From Parvibaculum sp. (GTDB lineage: Bacteria; Pseudomonadota; Alphaproteobacteria; Parvibaculales; Parvibaculaceae): a stretch of DNA of 13,440 nucleotides. Location: assembly GCA_020062605.1 (NCBI GenBank), contig JAGUWA010000123.1:1-13440 (forward strand), in the 5' to 3' direction. The notes below the pieces were generated by a model, which was not told where the DNA came from, did no database searches, and was given only the letters and a program-made list of their open reading frames with translations. Below are positions 1 to 6,842 of this stretch, in pieces. How positions within the stretch are numbered: the stretch's first letter is position 1; every line of letters starts with the position of its first letter. The translations under genes were made by a program, and so were the position numbers.

Positions 1-209
1 ATGTCGTCCCGTCTCTCGTTTGAAATGATGCGGCAAGCCGGACGTGAACCCGGTGGCGGTTACATAGCGGAGAGGCGCGTGGGACGAAAGGGGCTATTCA
101 CCCGGCAGGGTCCCGGGGGCCGCCCTTTTCTACCGTTCGGACATGCGCTTCCAGCGCCCGGCCCGCGCCGGACGAGCGAACCTCCCCCGAAATCAGGGTG
201 GCTGGAAGA
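1..209. other. left-edge stretch with no supported gene
   Basis: A plus-strand frame is open from base 1 past 209, but it is rich in Gly, Pro and Arg, overlaps the end of the PadR gene on the other strand, and shows no recognisable domain. The other two plus frames close early, at about 21-23 and 26-28, so the last few codons of a gene ending here cannot be excluded. Minus-strand ATG codons in this stretch are followed almost at once by stops. A small hairpin (GCGCT at 145-149, AGCGC at 153-157) has no T-run on either side. I see nothing functional that I can defend. Confidence 0.5.
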
Positions 210-758
210 TCAGCCGTGCACAGCCATCGCCAGCGGAACGTCCTCCGGGCAACTGCTCAGAAGCTCGGCTCCATGCTTCAGGATGTAGTCGCGCTGCGCC
301 TCCATCATGACCTGGCTGAAACCGAGGCAGAACTTCTGCCCCATCTGAACGGCTTCCCGTTCCCGCCGGTCCAGGTCGCGCAGCACCTCGTTGGTGTCGG
401 CTAACCGCTGATCCAGAAGTTCCTTCACCCGCCAACGCGGCAGAAAAGGCGCAAAGCTCAGGATGAAGATGAACTCGGAGCGAAGCCGATGCCGGGCATC
501 GCCGGACATCAACGCCTTCAGACAGGCCGCGCGGCCTGCCTCGGTCAGCTCATAGACCTTCTTGTTGGGCCGGCTGTCCTGTTCGACCTTCTGAAAGGTC
601 ACCAGTCCCTCCGCGGCCAGTTCGTTCAGTGCCGGATAGAGGTTCGAGAGGCTGACGTCCAGCAACGTCGAGACCTCGTTCTCCATGATCTTCTTGATGT
701 CATAGCCCGTGGCAGGACCCCCCATGAGGACACTGAGCAACAGTTCCTTCGTATTCAA
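210..758 (-). CDS. PadR-family transcriptional regulator
   Basis: This is a 182-residue cytoplasmic DNA-binding regulator. The N-terminal winged helix carries the PadR signature: LLLSVL, GGPATGYDIKK (residues 13-23), then a recognition region with SNLYPALNELAAEGLV and a basic beta-wing ending in KKVYELTEAGR. The remaining ~90 residues are helical and charged, like the PadR C-terminal dimerisation domain. I chose the TTG at 756-758 because GGAGG (766-770) lies 7 nt upstream and the protein then begins MNTKELLL, as is usual for PadR. An earlier in-frame TTG at 819-821 overlaps a TATAAT-like -10 box and has no ribosome site. The gene diverges from the DUF1302 gene, so it probably represses itself and that gene through the palindrome at 826-848; this is inference. 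The ligand is unknown. Confidence 0.9.
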   Translation of the reverse strand: MNTKELLLSVLMGGPATGYDIKKIMENEVSTLLDVSLSNLYPALNELAAEGLVTFQKVEQDSRPNKKVYELTEAGRAACLKALMSGDARHRLRSEFIFILSFAPFLPRWRVKELLDQRLADTNEVLRDLDRREREAVQMGQKFCLGFSQVMMEAQRDYILKHGAELLSSCPEDVPLAMAVHG

Positions 759-809
759 TCCGCTTCCTCCCTCGTCAGCAGATCCGGCACTTGATACCTG
801 TGCCGTTTC

Positions 810-815
810 ATTATA
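810..815 (-). promoter_or_regulatory. -10 box of the padR-type gene
   Basis: Read on the minus strand this is a perfect TATAAT, about 50 nt upstream of the preferred TTG start. No good -35 hexamer lies 16-18 nt further upstream; the sequence there is an A-run. The promoter may therefore be weak or regulated. Assigned by consensus match only. Confidence 0.45.
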
Positions 816-825
816 AGGCAACAGT

Positions 826-848
826 TATTAGGTTTTTTTCACCTATTA
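826..848. promoter_or_regulatory. imperfect palindrome, candidate PadR operator
   Basis: TATTAGGT (826-833) faces ACCTATTA (841-848) across a 7-nt spacer; seven of the eight arm positions pair. It lies just upstream of the minus-strand TATAAT. Its right arm overlaps a plus-strand TATTAT (844-849), which could be a -10 box for the DUF1302 gene. A palindrome between divergent regulator and target genes is the usual arrangement for an autorepressor operator. Which protein binds it is inference. Confidence 0.4.
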
Positions 849-930
849 TGAACAACAACAAAAACGATTGACCTAAAGCGAACTCCCTCCTCGATCCTTC
901 GCAAAAGGTCAGCATCCCTCACCAACTCGT

Positions 931-953
931 GGCCGGTTCCGGCGGAGCCGGCC
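931..953 (+). other. strong hairpin in the DUF1302 leader
   Basis: GGCCGGTTCC (931-940) pairs with GGAGCCGGCC (944-953) around a 3-nt loop. This makes a 10-bp stem with a single G-T wobble. It lies about 70 nt upstream of the GTG start and has no T-run after it, so it is not a standard terminator. It may shape or stabilise the leader mRNA if transcription starts upstream. Confidence 0.4.
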
Positions 954-1022
954 GCTACTTCCCAATCCGCCGTCAGTCCAAGCGGCAGACAAGAATCCAT
1001 CCAAGCGGGAGGAACCTTCAAA

Positions 1023-2972
1023 GTGATATTATCGGCAGGACGTGCGCCTGTCACGAATGAACGGGCGTATCGACGCATCCGCCGTTCAGGGGCGCAACTT
1101 TCCGTAGCGGCAGCCTTTGCTACCGCCCTTCTTTTTTCCGGCTCGGCGAACGCCGAATCGTATCAGTTCGGCGATCTAGACCTCAGCATCGATACGACCA
1201 TCTCCGCCGGCGTCACGTTGCGGGCGAGCGATCGTGACTGCACCAAACTCAACCCGATCAATGGCGGGTGCGCCAATGGCGACGGCCGGACCACCGGCGT
1301 CAACTCCGACAACGGCAACCTGAACTACGACCAGTGGGACTTCGTCAACAAGACGGTGAAGGCCACGATGGACGTGCAGGGCACGTGGGAGAATTACGGC
1401 TTCTTCCTCCGTCCCACCGCCTTCTATGACTTCGTCTATGCGGACAACGATCTCGATTTCCGAAATCTCGAGTCGGAAGGCAAGGACCAACTCGACTACG
1501 ACGTCGATATTCTCGATGCCTTCGTCTACGGCAATTGGGACATCGACGGTCATTTCACCACGGTTCGCTTCGGCAAGCAGGTGCTGAACTGGGGTGAGAG
1601 CCTTTTCATCCAGGGCGGTGTCAACGCCTTCCAGGCACTCGACGTCACACGCATCCGTACCCCCGGCGCGGAACTCAAGGATGCGCTGACGCCGATGCCG
1701 ATGATCTTCGCCTCGACGACGATCACGCCGAACTTCTCGGTCGAAGCCTTCTGGCAGTTCGCCTATGAGTACACGGAACTCGATCCAGCGGGCTCCTTCT
1801 TCTCCACCGACGACATCACCGGCCGCGGTTCTCTTCCCGCCCTGCTCAACGCGGTAATCGACAATCCCGATCTCGCTGTACCTCCGGGTACGTTCCCGCC
1901 CAGCGCCGCCGTGCCTGTGGCCCTGCAGCGCTCAAGAGACCGCATCGCCAGCGAAACCGATCAGTTCGGTGTTGCACTTCGCTACTACGCCGAAGATCTC
2001 GGCGATGGCGTCGATTTTGGCTTCTATGGCGTTCGCTATACCAGCCGCTTGCCCTATCTCGGCTTCACAACAGGCCCGGATGATCTCGCGAGCGCGTGCG
2101 CTACCGTTGGCGCGGCTACATCGGGTTTTCTCAATTGCGCCGGTGGCCCAAATCAAGCCGATGCCATTGAAGCTGCCTTTGCTTATGCCGCAAACCAACT
2201 CAATTATTTCTACAGCTTCCCTACCATCGAAACGCTGGGTGCGAGCTTTGCGACGACGATCAGCGGTACGGCCGTTTCTGGTGAAATCACCTACTCGCCG
2301 GACATGCCGTTCGGCGTGTCGGACTTTGAACAGAACGCATCCCAGCTTGATGGTACGGGCGGTTCCGGCGCTCTCACAGGTTCGCCCGGCCCGATCAGCT
2401 CGCTGCCGGCCGCCGGTCCGAACCAGGACACGGTCCATATGATCGAACTCGACGCGATCCAGGGCCAGATCGGTACCGTGAAGCTCTGGGGCACGAGCGA
2501 TCCGATTCCTGCTTTCCTTTGTGCCGATACGACCACTCTCGTCTTCAATGCGGGTTTTGTCTATGTGCCGGATGCAAGCAAGTATCCGCTCAACCGTTCC
2601 GGTCCCGAAGCTGCCATCCGCAACCCCTACGCGGCGGGGATGTTTACCAACGGCGTAACGAATGCGCAGTATGCCGACGACGTGTCCTACGGCTACCGCC
2701 TCGTCTTCGCGCCGGCCTACAACAATGCCTTCGGGACGCCGTTCACGCTGACGCCGAGCATTTCGTGGCGGCACGACCTGCAGGGCAATTCGCCGGGTCC
2801 GAATACTGCGAACTATCTGCAGGGCATGAAGCAGGTGTCCATCGGCATCGACGCCGACTATCAGAGCACCTGGAAGGGAAGCCTGAGCTACACCAGCATC
2901 TTCGGTGCCGGCTTCGACAACCCTGTCTCGGACCGCGACTTCGTCATGGCGAGCGTCTCCTACTCGTTCTGA
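1023..2972 (+). CDS. DUF1302 family outer-membrane protein
   Basis: This 649-residue protein resembles the DUF1302 family, which is predicted to form an outer-membrane beta-barrel and often occurs beside catabolic genes for hydrophobic compounds. The GTG start at 1023 is preceded by GGGAGGAA about 10 nt upstream. An Arg-rich n-region (residues 14-21), a hydrophobic core (about 26-40) and SANA before Glu45 give a clear signal peptide. The mature protein opens with ESYQFGDLDLSIDTTISAG and is rich in alternating, aromatic beta-strand sequence such as VRFGKQVLNWGES. It ends in the Phe-terminal SVSYSF expected of a barrel recognised by the BAM machinery. DUF1302 genes often have a DUF1329 partner; none is present here. 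It is probably controlled by the divergent PadR regulator. The substrate cannot be read from the sequence. Confidence 0.85.
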   Translation: MILSAGRAPVTNERAYRRIRRSGAQLSVAAAFATALLFSGSANAESYQFGDLDLSIDTTISAGVTLRASDRDCTKLNPINGGCANGDGRTTGVNSDNGNLNYDQWDFVNKTVKATMDVQGTWENYGFFLRPTAFYDFVYADNDLDFRNLESEGKDQLDYDVDILDAFVYGNWDIDGHFTTVRFGKQVLNWGESLFIQGGVNAFQALDVTRIRTPGAELKDALTPMPMIFASTTITPNFSVEAFWQFAYEYTELDPAGSFFSTDDITGRGSLPALLNAVIDNPDLAVPPGTFPPSAAVPVALQRSRDRIASETDQFGVALRYYAEDLGDGVDFGFYGVRYTSRLPYLGFTTGPDDLASACATVGAATSGFLNCAGGPNQADAIEAAFAYAANQLNYFYSFPTIETLGASFATTISGTAVSGEITYSPDMPFGVSDFEQNASQLDGTGGSGALTGSPGPISSLPAAGPNQDTVHMIELDAIQGQIGTVKLWGTSDPIPAFLCADTTTLVFNAGFVYVPDASKYPLNRSGPEAAIRNPYAAGMFTNGVTNAQYADDVSYGYRLVFAPAYNNAFGTPFTLTPSISWRHDLQGNSPGPNTANYLQGMKQVSIGIDADYQSTWKGSLSYTSIFGAGFDNPVSDRDFVMASVSYSF

Positions 2973-2997
2973 TCTGAAGTTAACGGCAACGCTCAAG

Positions 2998-3033
2998 GCC
3001 CCGGAAAAGCTCGCTTTTCCGGGGCTTCCTTTT
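2998..3033 (+). terminator. intrinsic terminator of the DUF1302 gene
   Basis: GCCCCGGAAAAG (2998-3009) pairs perfectly with CTTTTCCGGGGC (3014-3025) around a CTCG tetraloop. TTCCTTTTG follows. It sits 25 nt past the DUF1302 stop codon and separates that gene from the que operon, so queC should have its own promoter within about 3034-3080. Confidence 0.9.
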
Positions 3034-3091
3034 GTCCGCTTGACGGCGCGGGGCGGCTCCTGTTCAACACGCCCGACGGAGCGTCTCGACG

Positions 3092-3805
3092 ATGACAGAA
3101 ACGGCAAACACAAAGGCACTCGTGCTTTTCTCGGGCGGGCAGGATTCAACGGTCTGCCTCGCCTGGGCGCTTGCGCGCCATGCGCATGTGGAGACGGTCG
3201 GCTTCGATTACGGTCAGGCCCACGCCGTCGAACTCGAATGCCGCGAAACGCTGCGCGAGCGGCTCTCCGCCCTCTTTCCGGATTGGGCGGCAAAGCTCGG
3301 TCCCGACCACATGCTCTCCCTGCCGGAACTCGGCCGGATCAGCGAGACCGCGCTCACCCGCGATGTCGAGATCGAGATGGGCGAGAATGGCCTGCCGACC
3401 ACCTTTGTGCCCGGCCGCAACCTTCTCTTCTTTACCTATGCGGCGGCGCTGGGCTACCGGCGCGGTGCGCAGATTCTCGTTGGCGGCATGTGCGAGACGG
3501 ATTATTCGGGCTATCCCGACTGCCGCGCCGACACGATCGCGGCTCTCGAACAGGCGATCTCGCTCGGCATGGACAAGCCCTTCGTCCTCGCGACGCCGCT
3601 CATGCGGATCGACAAGGCGGCGACCTGGAAACTCGCGGAAGAGCTCGGCGGCAAGGCGCTGGTCGATCTCATCGTCGAGGAGAGCCACAGTTGCTATCGC
3701 GGCGACCGCTCGAAGCGTCATGACTGGGGCTATGGCTGCGGTGCCTGCCCTGCCTGCGAGTTGCGCGCCAGGGGTTACGCCACCTATATCTCGGGCGAGG
3801 CGTGA
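3092..3805 (+). CDS. queC: 7-cyano-7-deazaguanine synthase QueC
   Basis: QueC converts 7-carboxy-7-deazaguanine and ammonia to preQ0 at the cost of ATP, in the cytoplasm. The protein is 237 residues, normal for the family. The PP-loop ATP-binding motif SGGQDS is at residues 14-19, followed by FDYGQAH. FVPGRNLLF and GGMCETDYSGYPDCR are typical QueC blocks. Four zinc-ligand cysteines are visible at 201, 216, 219 and 222 (SCYRG and GCGACPAC). The ATG is preceded by GGAG about 11 nt upstream. It opens a four-gene plus-strand operon, with queE beginning 4 nt after its stop. Confidence 0.97.
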   Translation: MTETANTKALVLFSGGQDSTVCLAWALARHAHVETVGFDYGQAHAVELECRETLRERLSALFPDWAAKLGPDHMLSLPELGRISETALTRDVEIEMGENGLPTTFVPGRNLLFFTYAAALGYRRGAQILVGGMCETDYSGYPDCRADTIAALEQAISLGMDKPFVLATPLMRIDKAATWKLAEELGGKALVDLIVEESHSCYRGDRSKRHDWGYGCGACPACELRARGYATYISGEA

Positions 3806-3809
3806 GCCC

Positions 3810-4442
3810 ATGTATTCGGTGAAGGAAATCTTCTACACGCTGCAGGGCGAAGGCGCGAATGCCGGGCGCCCTGCCGTCTTCTGCCGTTTCGCGGGCTGCA
3901 ATCTGTGGACAGGCCGCGAGCAGGACCGCGCAAGTGCCGTCTGCACCTTCTGCGACACGGATTTCGTCGGCACGGATGGCGAGCGCGGCGGCAAGTTCGC
4001 CGATGCGGACGCACTGGCCAATGCGGTCGAAGCGGCCTGGGCGAGCGGGGCGGACCATAACCGCTTCGTCGTCTGCACGGGCGGTGAGCCCCTGCTGCAA
4101 CTCGACGCGGCGCTCATCGCGGCCCTTCATGCTAAAGGTTTCGAAATTGCCGTCGAAACCAATGGCACGATAGCGGCGCCCGAAGGCATCGACTGGATCT
4201 GCGTCAGCCCCAAGGCCGATGCTGAACTGAAACAGCTGCGGGGCGACGAACTGAAGCTCGTCTATCCGCAGCCGCAGGCACAGCCGGAGCGTTTCGAAGG
4301 TCTCAACTTCCGGTATTTCTTCCTGCAGCCGATGGATGGCGCGGAACAGGAAGAAAACACGAGCGCGGCGACCGCCTATTGTCTCGCGCATCCGAAATGG
4401 CGGCTCAGCCTCCAGACGCACAAGTTGATCGGTATTCCCTGA
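3810..4442 (+). CDS. queE: 7-carboxy-7-deazaguanine synthase QueE (radical SAM)
   Basis: QueE rearranges 6-carboxy-tetrahydropterin into 7-carboxy-7-deazaguanine using S-adenosylmethionine and a [4Fe-4S] cluster. The 210-residue protein starts MYSVKEIFYTLQGEG, the usual QueE opening. Its cluster cysteines are spaced C-X14-C-X2-C (from GCNLW to CTFCDTDF), the expanded loop known from a proteobacterial subgroup of QueE rather than the canonical CX3CX2C. CTGGEPLLQLD and VETNGT follow. The frame is open far upstream of ATG 3810, but those codons overlap queC and are not QueE-like. A GAGG lies 9 nt before the ATG. The stop codon overlaps the queD start by one base (TGATG), implying translational coupling. 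Confidence 0.96.
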   Translation: MYSVKEIFYTLQGEGANAGRPAVFCRFAGCNLWTGREQDRASAVCTFCDTDFVGTDGERGGKFADADALANAVEAAWASGADHNRFVVCTGGEPLLQLDAALIAALHAKGFEIAVETNGTIAAPEGIDWICVSPKADAELKQLRGDELKLVYPQPQAQPERFEGLNFRYFFLQPMDGAEQEENTSAATAYCLAHPKWRLSLQTHKLIGIP

Positions 4443-4810
4443 TGAGAATCTACAAAGAGTTCTTTTTCGACGCGGCCCACTTCCTGCCTTACGCGGCGGA
4501 AGGCCATCCCAACCGGCGAATGCACGGGCATTCCTTCCGCGTCGTCGTCTGGCTTGCGGGCAAGCCTGCGGCCGAGACCGGCCTCGTCCGGCATTTCGAA
4601 GATGTCGAACGCGAGGTCATGGCCGTGCGCGAGAGGCTCGACCATCATCTGCTCAACGAAATCGAGGGCCTCGAATTTCCGACGCTGGAGCACATCGCGG
4701 CGTGGATCTGGCGCGCGCTCGAAAAGCCGCTGCCGGAAATTGCGCGGGTCGAGGTGCATCGCGCCTCCTGCCGCGAGGGCTGCGTCTATGACGGCCCGGA
4801 CAGCGAGTAA
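4442..4810 (+). CDS. queD: 6-carboxytetrahydropterin synthase-like QueD, catalytic Cys replaced
   Basis: By operon position this should convert dihydroneopterin triphosphate to 6-carboxy-tetrahydropterin, the QueE substrate. The 122-residue protein has the PTPS/QueD fold markers: zinc histidines His13 (DAAHFLP), His28 and His30 (MHGHSF), Asp67-His68 (RLDHH) and WIW near residue 90. Compared with the E. coli enzyme as I recall it (EGHKCGRLHGHSF), the nucleophilic Cys is Asn24 here (EGHPNRRMHGHSF). The substrate-binding Glu before the C-terminal Cys pair appears to be Ala108 (RASCREGC). The only cysteines are 110 and 114. There is no clear ribosome site; the start overlaps the queE stop. Family membership is firm, but the chemistry is less certain. 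Confidence 0.88.
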   Translation: MRIYKEFFFDAAHFLPYAAEGHPNRRMHGHSFRVVVWLAGKPAAETGLVRHFEDVEREVMAVRERLDHHLLNEIEGLEFPTLEHIAAWIWRALEKPLPEIARVEVHRASCREGCVYDGPDSE

Positions 4811-4823
4811 GGGAGCTTCGCAG

Positions 4824-5300
4824 ATGGCAACGACACCGAAGAGGGCAGGCAGCAAGGGGCTGACGCAGCTCGGCGCCGCAACGCCCGTTCCCGCCTCGCC
4901 CGAGGCAGCGAAACTCGAGCGCGTTCCCAATCCACATCCGGACACGAATTACGTCGCGCGATTTACCGTGCCGGAGTTCACCTCGATCTGCCCGGTGACC
5001 GGTCAGCCCGACTTCGCGCATCTCGTCATCGACTACGTGCCCGGCAAATGGCTCGTCGAATCCAAGTCGCTGAAGCTCTATCTCCAGTCCTTCCGCAACC
5101 ACGGCGCCTTCCACGAGGATTGCACCGTCGCCATCGGCAAGCGGATCGCGGAACTCCTCGCGCCGAAATGGATCAGGATCGGCGGCTACTGGTATCCGCG
5201 TGGCGGCATTCCGATCGACGTGTTCTGGCAGAAGGGCAAGCTCCCCGCCGGCGTCTGGGCGCCCGATCAGGCCGTCGCGCCCTATCGCGGACGCGGTTGA
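4824..5300 (+). CDS. queF: NADPH-dependent preQ0 reductase QueF, short type
   Basis: QueF reduces the nitrile of preQ0 to the aminomethyl of preQ1 with NADPH, in the cytoplasm. The 158-residue length marks the single-domain (YkvM-like) class rather than the ~280-residue class. FTSICPVTGQPDF places the thioimide-forming Cys at residue 56 and the catalytic Asp at 63. The QueF signature ESKSLKLY spans 79-86, followed by FRNHGAFHED. About 30 N-terminal residues before the core are low in complexity and poorly conserved. GGGAG precedes the ATG, 13 nt after the queD stop. It ends the operon, and only 18 bp separate it from the convergent tetR gene. I see no clear terminator there. Confidence 0.97.
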   Translation: MATTPKRAGSKGLTQLGAATPVPASPEAAKLERVPNPHPDTNYVARFTVPEFTSICPVTGQPDFAHLVIDYVPGKWLVESKSLKLYLQSFRNHGAFHEDCTVAIGKRIAELLAPKWIRIGGYWYPRGGIPIDVFWQKGKLPAGVWAPDQAVAPYRGRG

Positions 5301-5318
5301 GCGCGGAGAGACCGAGGT

Positions 5319-5900
5319 TCACTCGCGCGCGGCGACCATCGCGGACAGCTCGTCGATCAGGGCGCCTTCGCTGGGGAGGTCCAGGATTCCCGCAGCGAAG
5401 AGCGAAAGGCCGCCATGTATCAGTATGAAATCCTTCATGACGGCGCGCCGGCGCAAGCCGGGGTCCGCTTCCGCCGGCGCGGAGACCCGCATCGCTTCCG
5501 AGATCACGAGATGAACCGCGCCCTGAAGCTCCGGTTTTTCCTTCATCGGCGCGGGCGGCCTGCTCGTCATCAAGCCATAGATATGCCGGTTCTTGAGCGC
5601 ATGGCGCGCGTATATCCGGGTGAAGTCGGCTGAAGTGGCGGCGCGTTTCAGCCTGGCGGCAAGTTTGGTGAAGGCTTCGGTCGCCACGGCATCGAGCAGT
5701 GCGTCGCGATCCGCGAAGTGATTATAGAGCGAGCGGTGTGCGATCCCGAGTTCGGTGGCGAGTTGCCGAAGGCTCAGTTTCTCATGTCCCTCAAGAGCGA
5801 CCATCCGATAGGCAGCGTCGACCGCATCGGCACGGACATTGCCGTGCCGATACGTCGACCGGCTCGAATTCGGAACGGTCTTTTTTCTCGGCTCGCTCAT
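5319..5900 (-). CDS. TetR-family transcriptional regulator (first)
   Basis: This 193-residue protein has an N-terminal TetR DNA-binding domain. About 20 residues of polar extension lead into RADAVDAAYRMV, then the helix-turn-helix at roughly 43-62 (LSLRQLATELGIAHRSLYNHF). The C-terminal half contains YARHALKNRHIYGLM, resembling the ligand domain of TetR proteins of the WHG type. The start ATG (5898-5900) lacks a convincing ribosome site, so it could be misplaced. It lies 93 bp downstream of the minus-strand crotonase gene and may be co-transcribed with it; the usual inference is that it represses that gene and itself. The ligand is unknown; an acyl-CoA or fatty acid is plausible from context only. 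Confidence 0.9.
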   Translation of the reverse strand: MSEPRKKTVPNSSRSTYRHGNVRADAVDAAYRMVALEGHEKLSLRQLATELGIAHRSLYNHFADRDALLDAVATEAFTKLAARLKRAATSADFTRIYARHALKNRHIYGLMTSRPPAPMKEKPELQGAVHLVISEAMRVSAPAEADPGLRRRAVMKDFILIHGGLSLFAAGILDLPSEGALIDELSAMVAARE

Positions 5901-5993
5901 CGGATTGACACAGATACGGATCCACTTGCGGCTTCATGTGCCGCGCCAGCGGAGGATACAGCGATCAATGAGCGATGACGAGTGCGGCAACCG

Positions 5994-6683
5994 TCATTGC
6001 CCAAGACGGCGCTTGTAATTCTCCAGCGTGATTTCGCTGTCGATCGCTTCTCTCACCGCCGCAATTGCCTGCGCTCTCACCCGCCTCTTCGTAGCGGTGA
6101 AATGGGTCATGTCGATACCGGTAAAGGCAGCAGCGGCGAGCCTTGCCATCGGCAGCAGATCGTCCGTGGCAGTGAGGCGGTCGAAATATCCCGCGTTCAG
6201 AGCATCGCCGCGCGCGAGAACCTCGCCCGTCACGATCCTGTTGAAATAGGGCGCCGTCAGTCTGTGACGCGCAATCTCGATGGCGAAGTGAGGGATCGTC
6301 AGGCCGATCATCACCTCGTTCAAGCCGATGCGGAACGGCCCGTCGACGCCCAGGCGCACGTCCGAGGTGAGCAGGAGGAAAGCTCCCATCGGCAAGGCAT
6401 GGCCGCCGCAGGCCGAAATGACGGGTCGCGGGTATTGGAGAAGACGGAACGCCAGCTCCGCCCCCTGTTTGAGCAGGCCGTAACTTTCCTCCGCGATGTT
6501 CTTCGCGAAGACCTTCAGGTCGAAACCTGCCGAGAAGATGCCCTCGCGTCCGGCGAGAACGACAATCGCCTTGTCGTTCTCCGCCCGGTCGAGCGCGGCA
6601 TGCAGGGCGCTCAGCATGGCGGGCGACATGACGTTCGCCTTCCCGTCGTCGAAGGTGATCTCGGCAACACCGTTTTGAAGCAA
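5994..6683 (-). CDS. crotonase superfamily protein (enoyl-CoA hydratase/isomerase-like)
   Basis: This 229-residue crotonase-fold protein should bind an acyl-CoA thioester. KANVMS (15-20) and FSAGFDL (50-56) form the first oxyanion-hole block, and GGHALPMG (93-100) the second. GLNEVMIGLTIP places a Glu at 123, equivalent to the second catalytic Glu of rat enoyl-CoA hydratase. The position of the first catalytic Glu is Phe102, so ordinary hydratase activity is doubtful. The protein is about 10-30 residues shorter than most relatives. The frame opens just after a TAG, and the only start that keeps the N-terminal strand is TTG at 6681-6683, without a strong ribosome site. It diverges from the plus-strand crotonase and precedes a TetR gene on the same strand. 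Confidence 0.82.
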   Translation of the reverse strand: MLQNGVAEITFDDGKANVMSPAMLSALHAALDRAENDKAIVVLAGREGIFSAGFDLKVFAKNIAEESYGLLKQGAELAFRLLQYPRPVISACGGHALPMGAFLLLTSDVRLGVDGPFRIGLNEVMIGLTIPHFAIEIARHRLTAPYFNRIVTGEVLARGDALNAGYFDRLTATDDLLPMARLAAAAFTGIDMTHFTATKRRVRAQAIAAVREAIDSEITLENYKRRLGQ

Positions 6684-6697
6684 CGCCTATTGCAAAA

Positions 6698-6711
6698 GGC
6701 GGCGAACCGCC
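6698..6711 (-). other. small TTCG-loop hairpin upstream of the minus-strand crotonase
   Basis: On the minus strand GGCGG-TTCG-CCGCC is followed directly by TTTT. It is 14 nt upstream of the TTG start. It looks like a short intrinsic terminator or a stabilising leader hairpin. Five stem base pairs is short for a terminator, so the role is unclear. Confidence 0.4.
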
Positions 6712-6842
6712 GCGGACAATGGCGGGCGGGGGGGCGTTCCTGACGCCGGGTAATCCGGCCCGCCTGCCGGCAGCCTTGTATTCCTCCACCGGCCCGCTAA
6801 GACTCTCCCAACAAGACTTGCAGAACCTCGGGAGACGGACAC

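Noticed and set aside
1..288. Plus-strand open frame of 95 codons at the left edge
   Set aside because: Gly/Pro/Arg-rich composition, no domain, and overlap on the opposite strand with the convincing PadR gene.
759..821. Upstream TTG start for the PadR gene, adding 21 residues
   Set aside because: The start overlaps a TATAAT-like box and has no ribosome site. The TTG at 758 has GGAGG at 7 nt and gives a typical PadR N-terminus.
1932..3293. 453-codon minus-strand open frame
   Set aside because: Antisense to the DUF1302 gene, the terminator and queC. Arg-rich shadow sequence with no family resemblance.
5928..5944. GCGGC / GCCGC hairpin between the minus-strand crotonase and tetR genes
   Set aside because: Only five base pairs, a 7-nt loop and no T-run; too weak to call a terminator in DNA this GC-rich.
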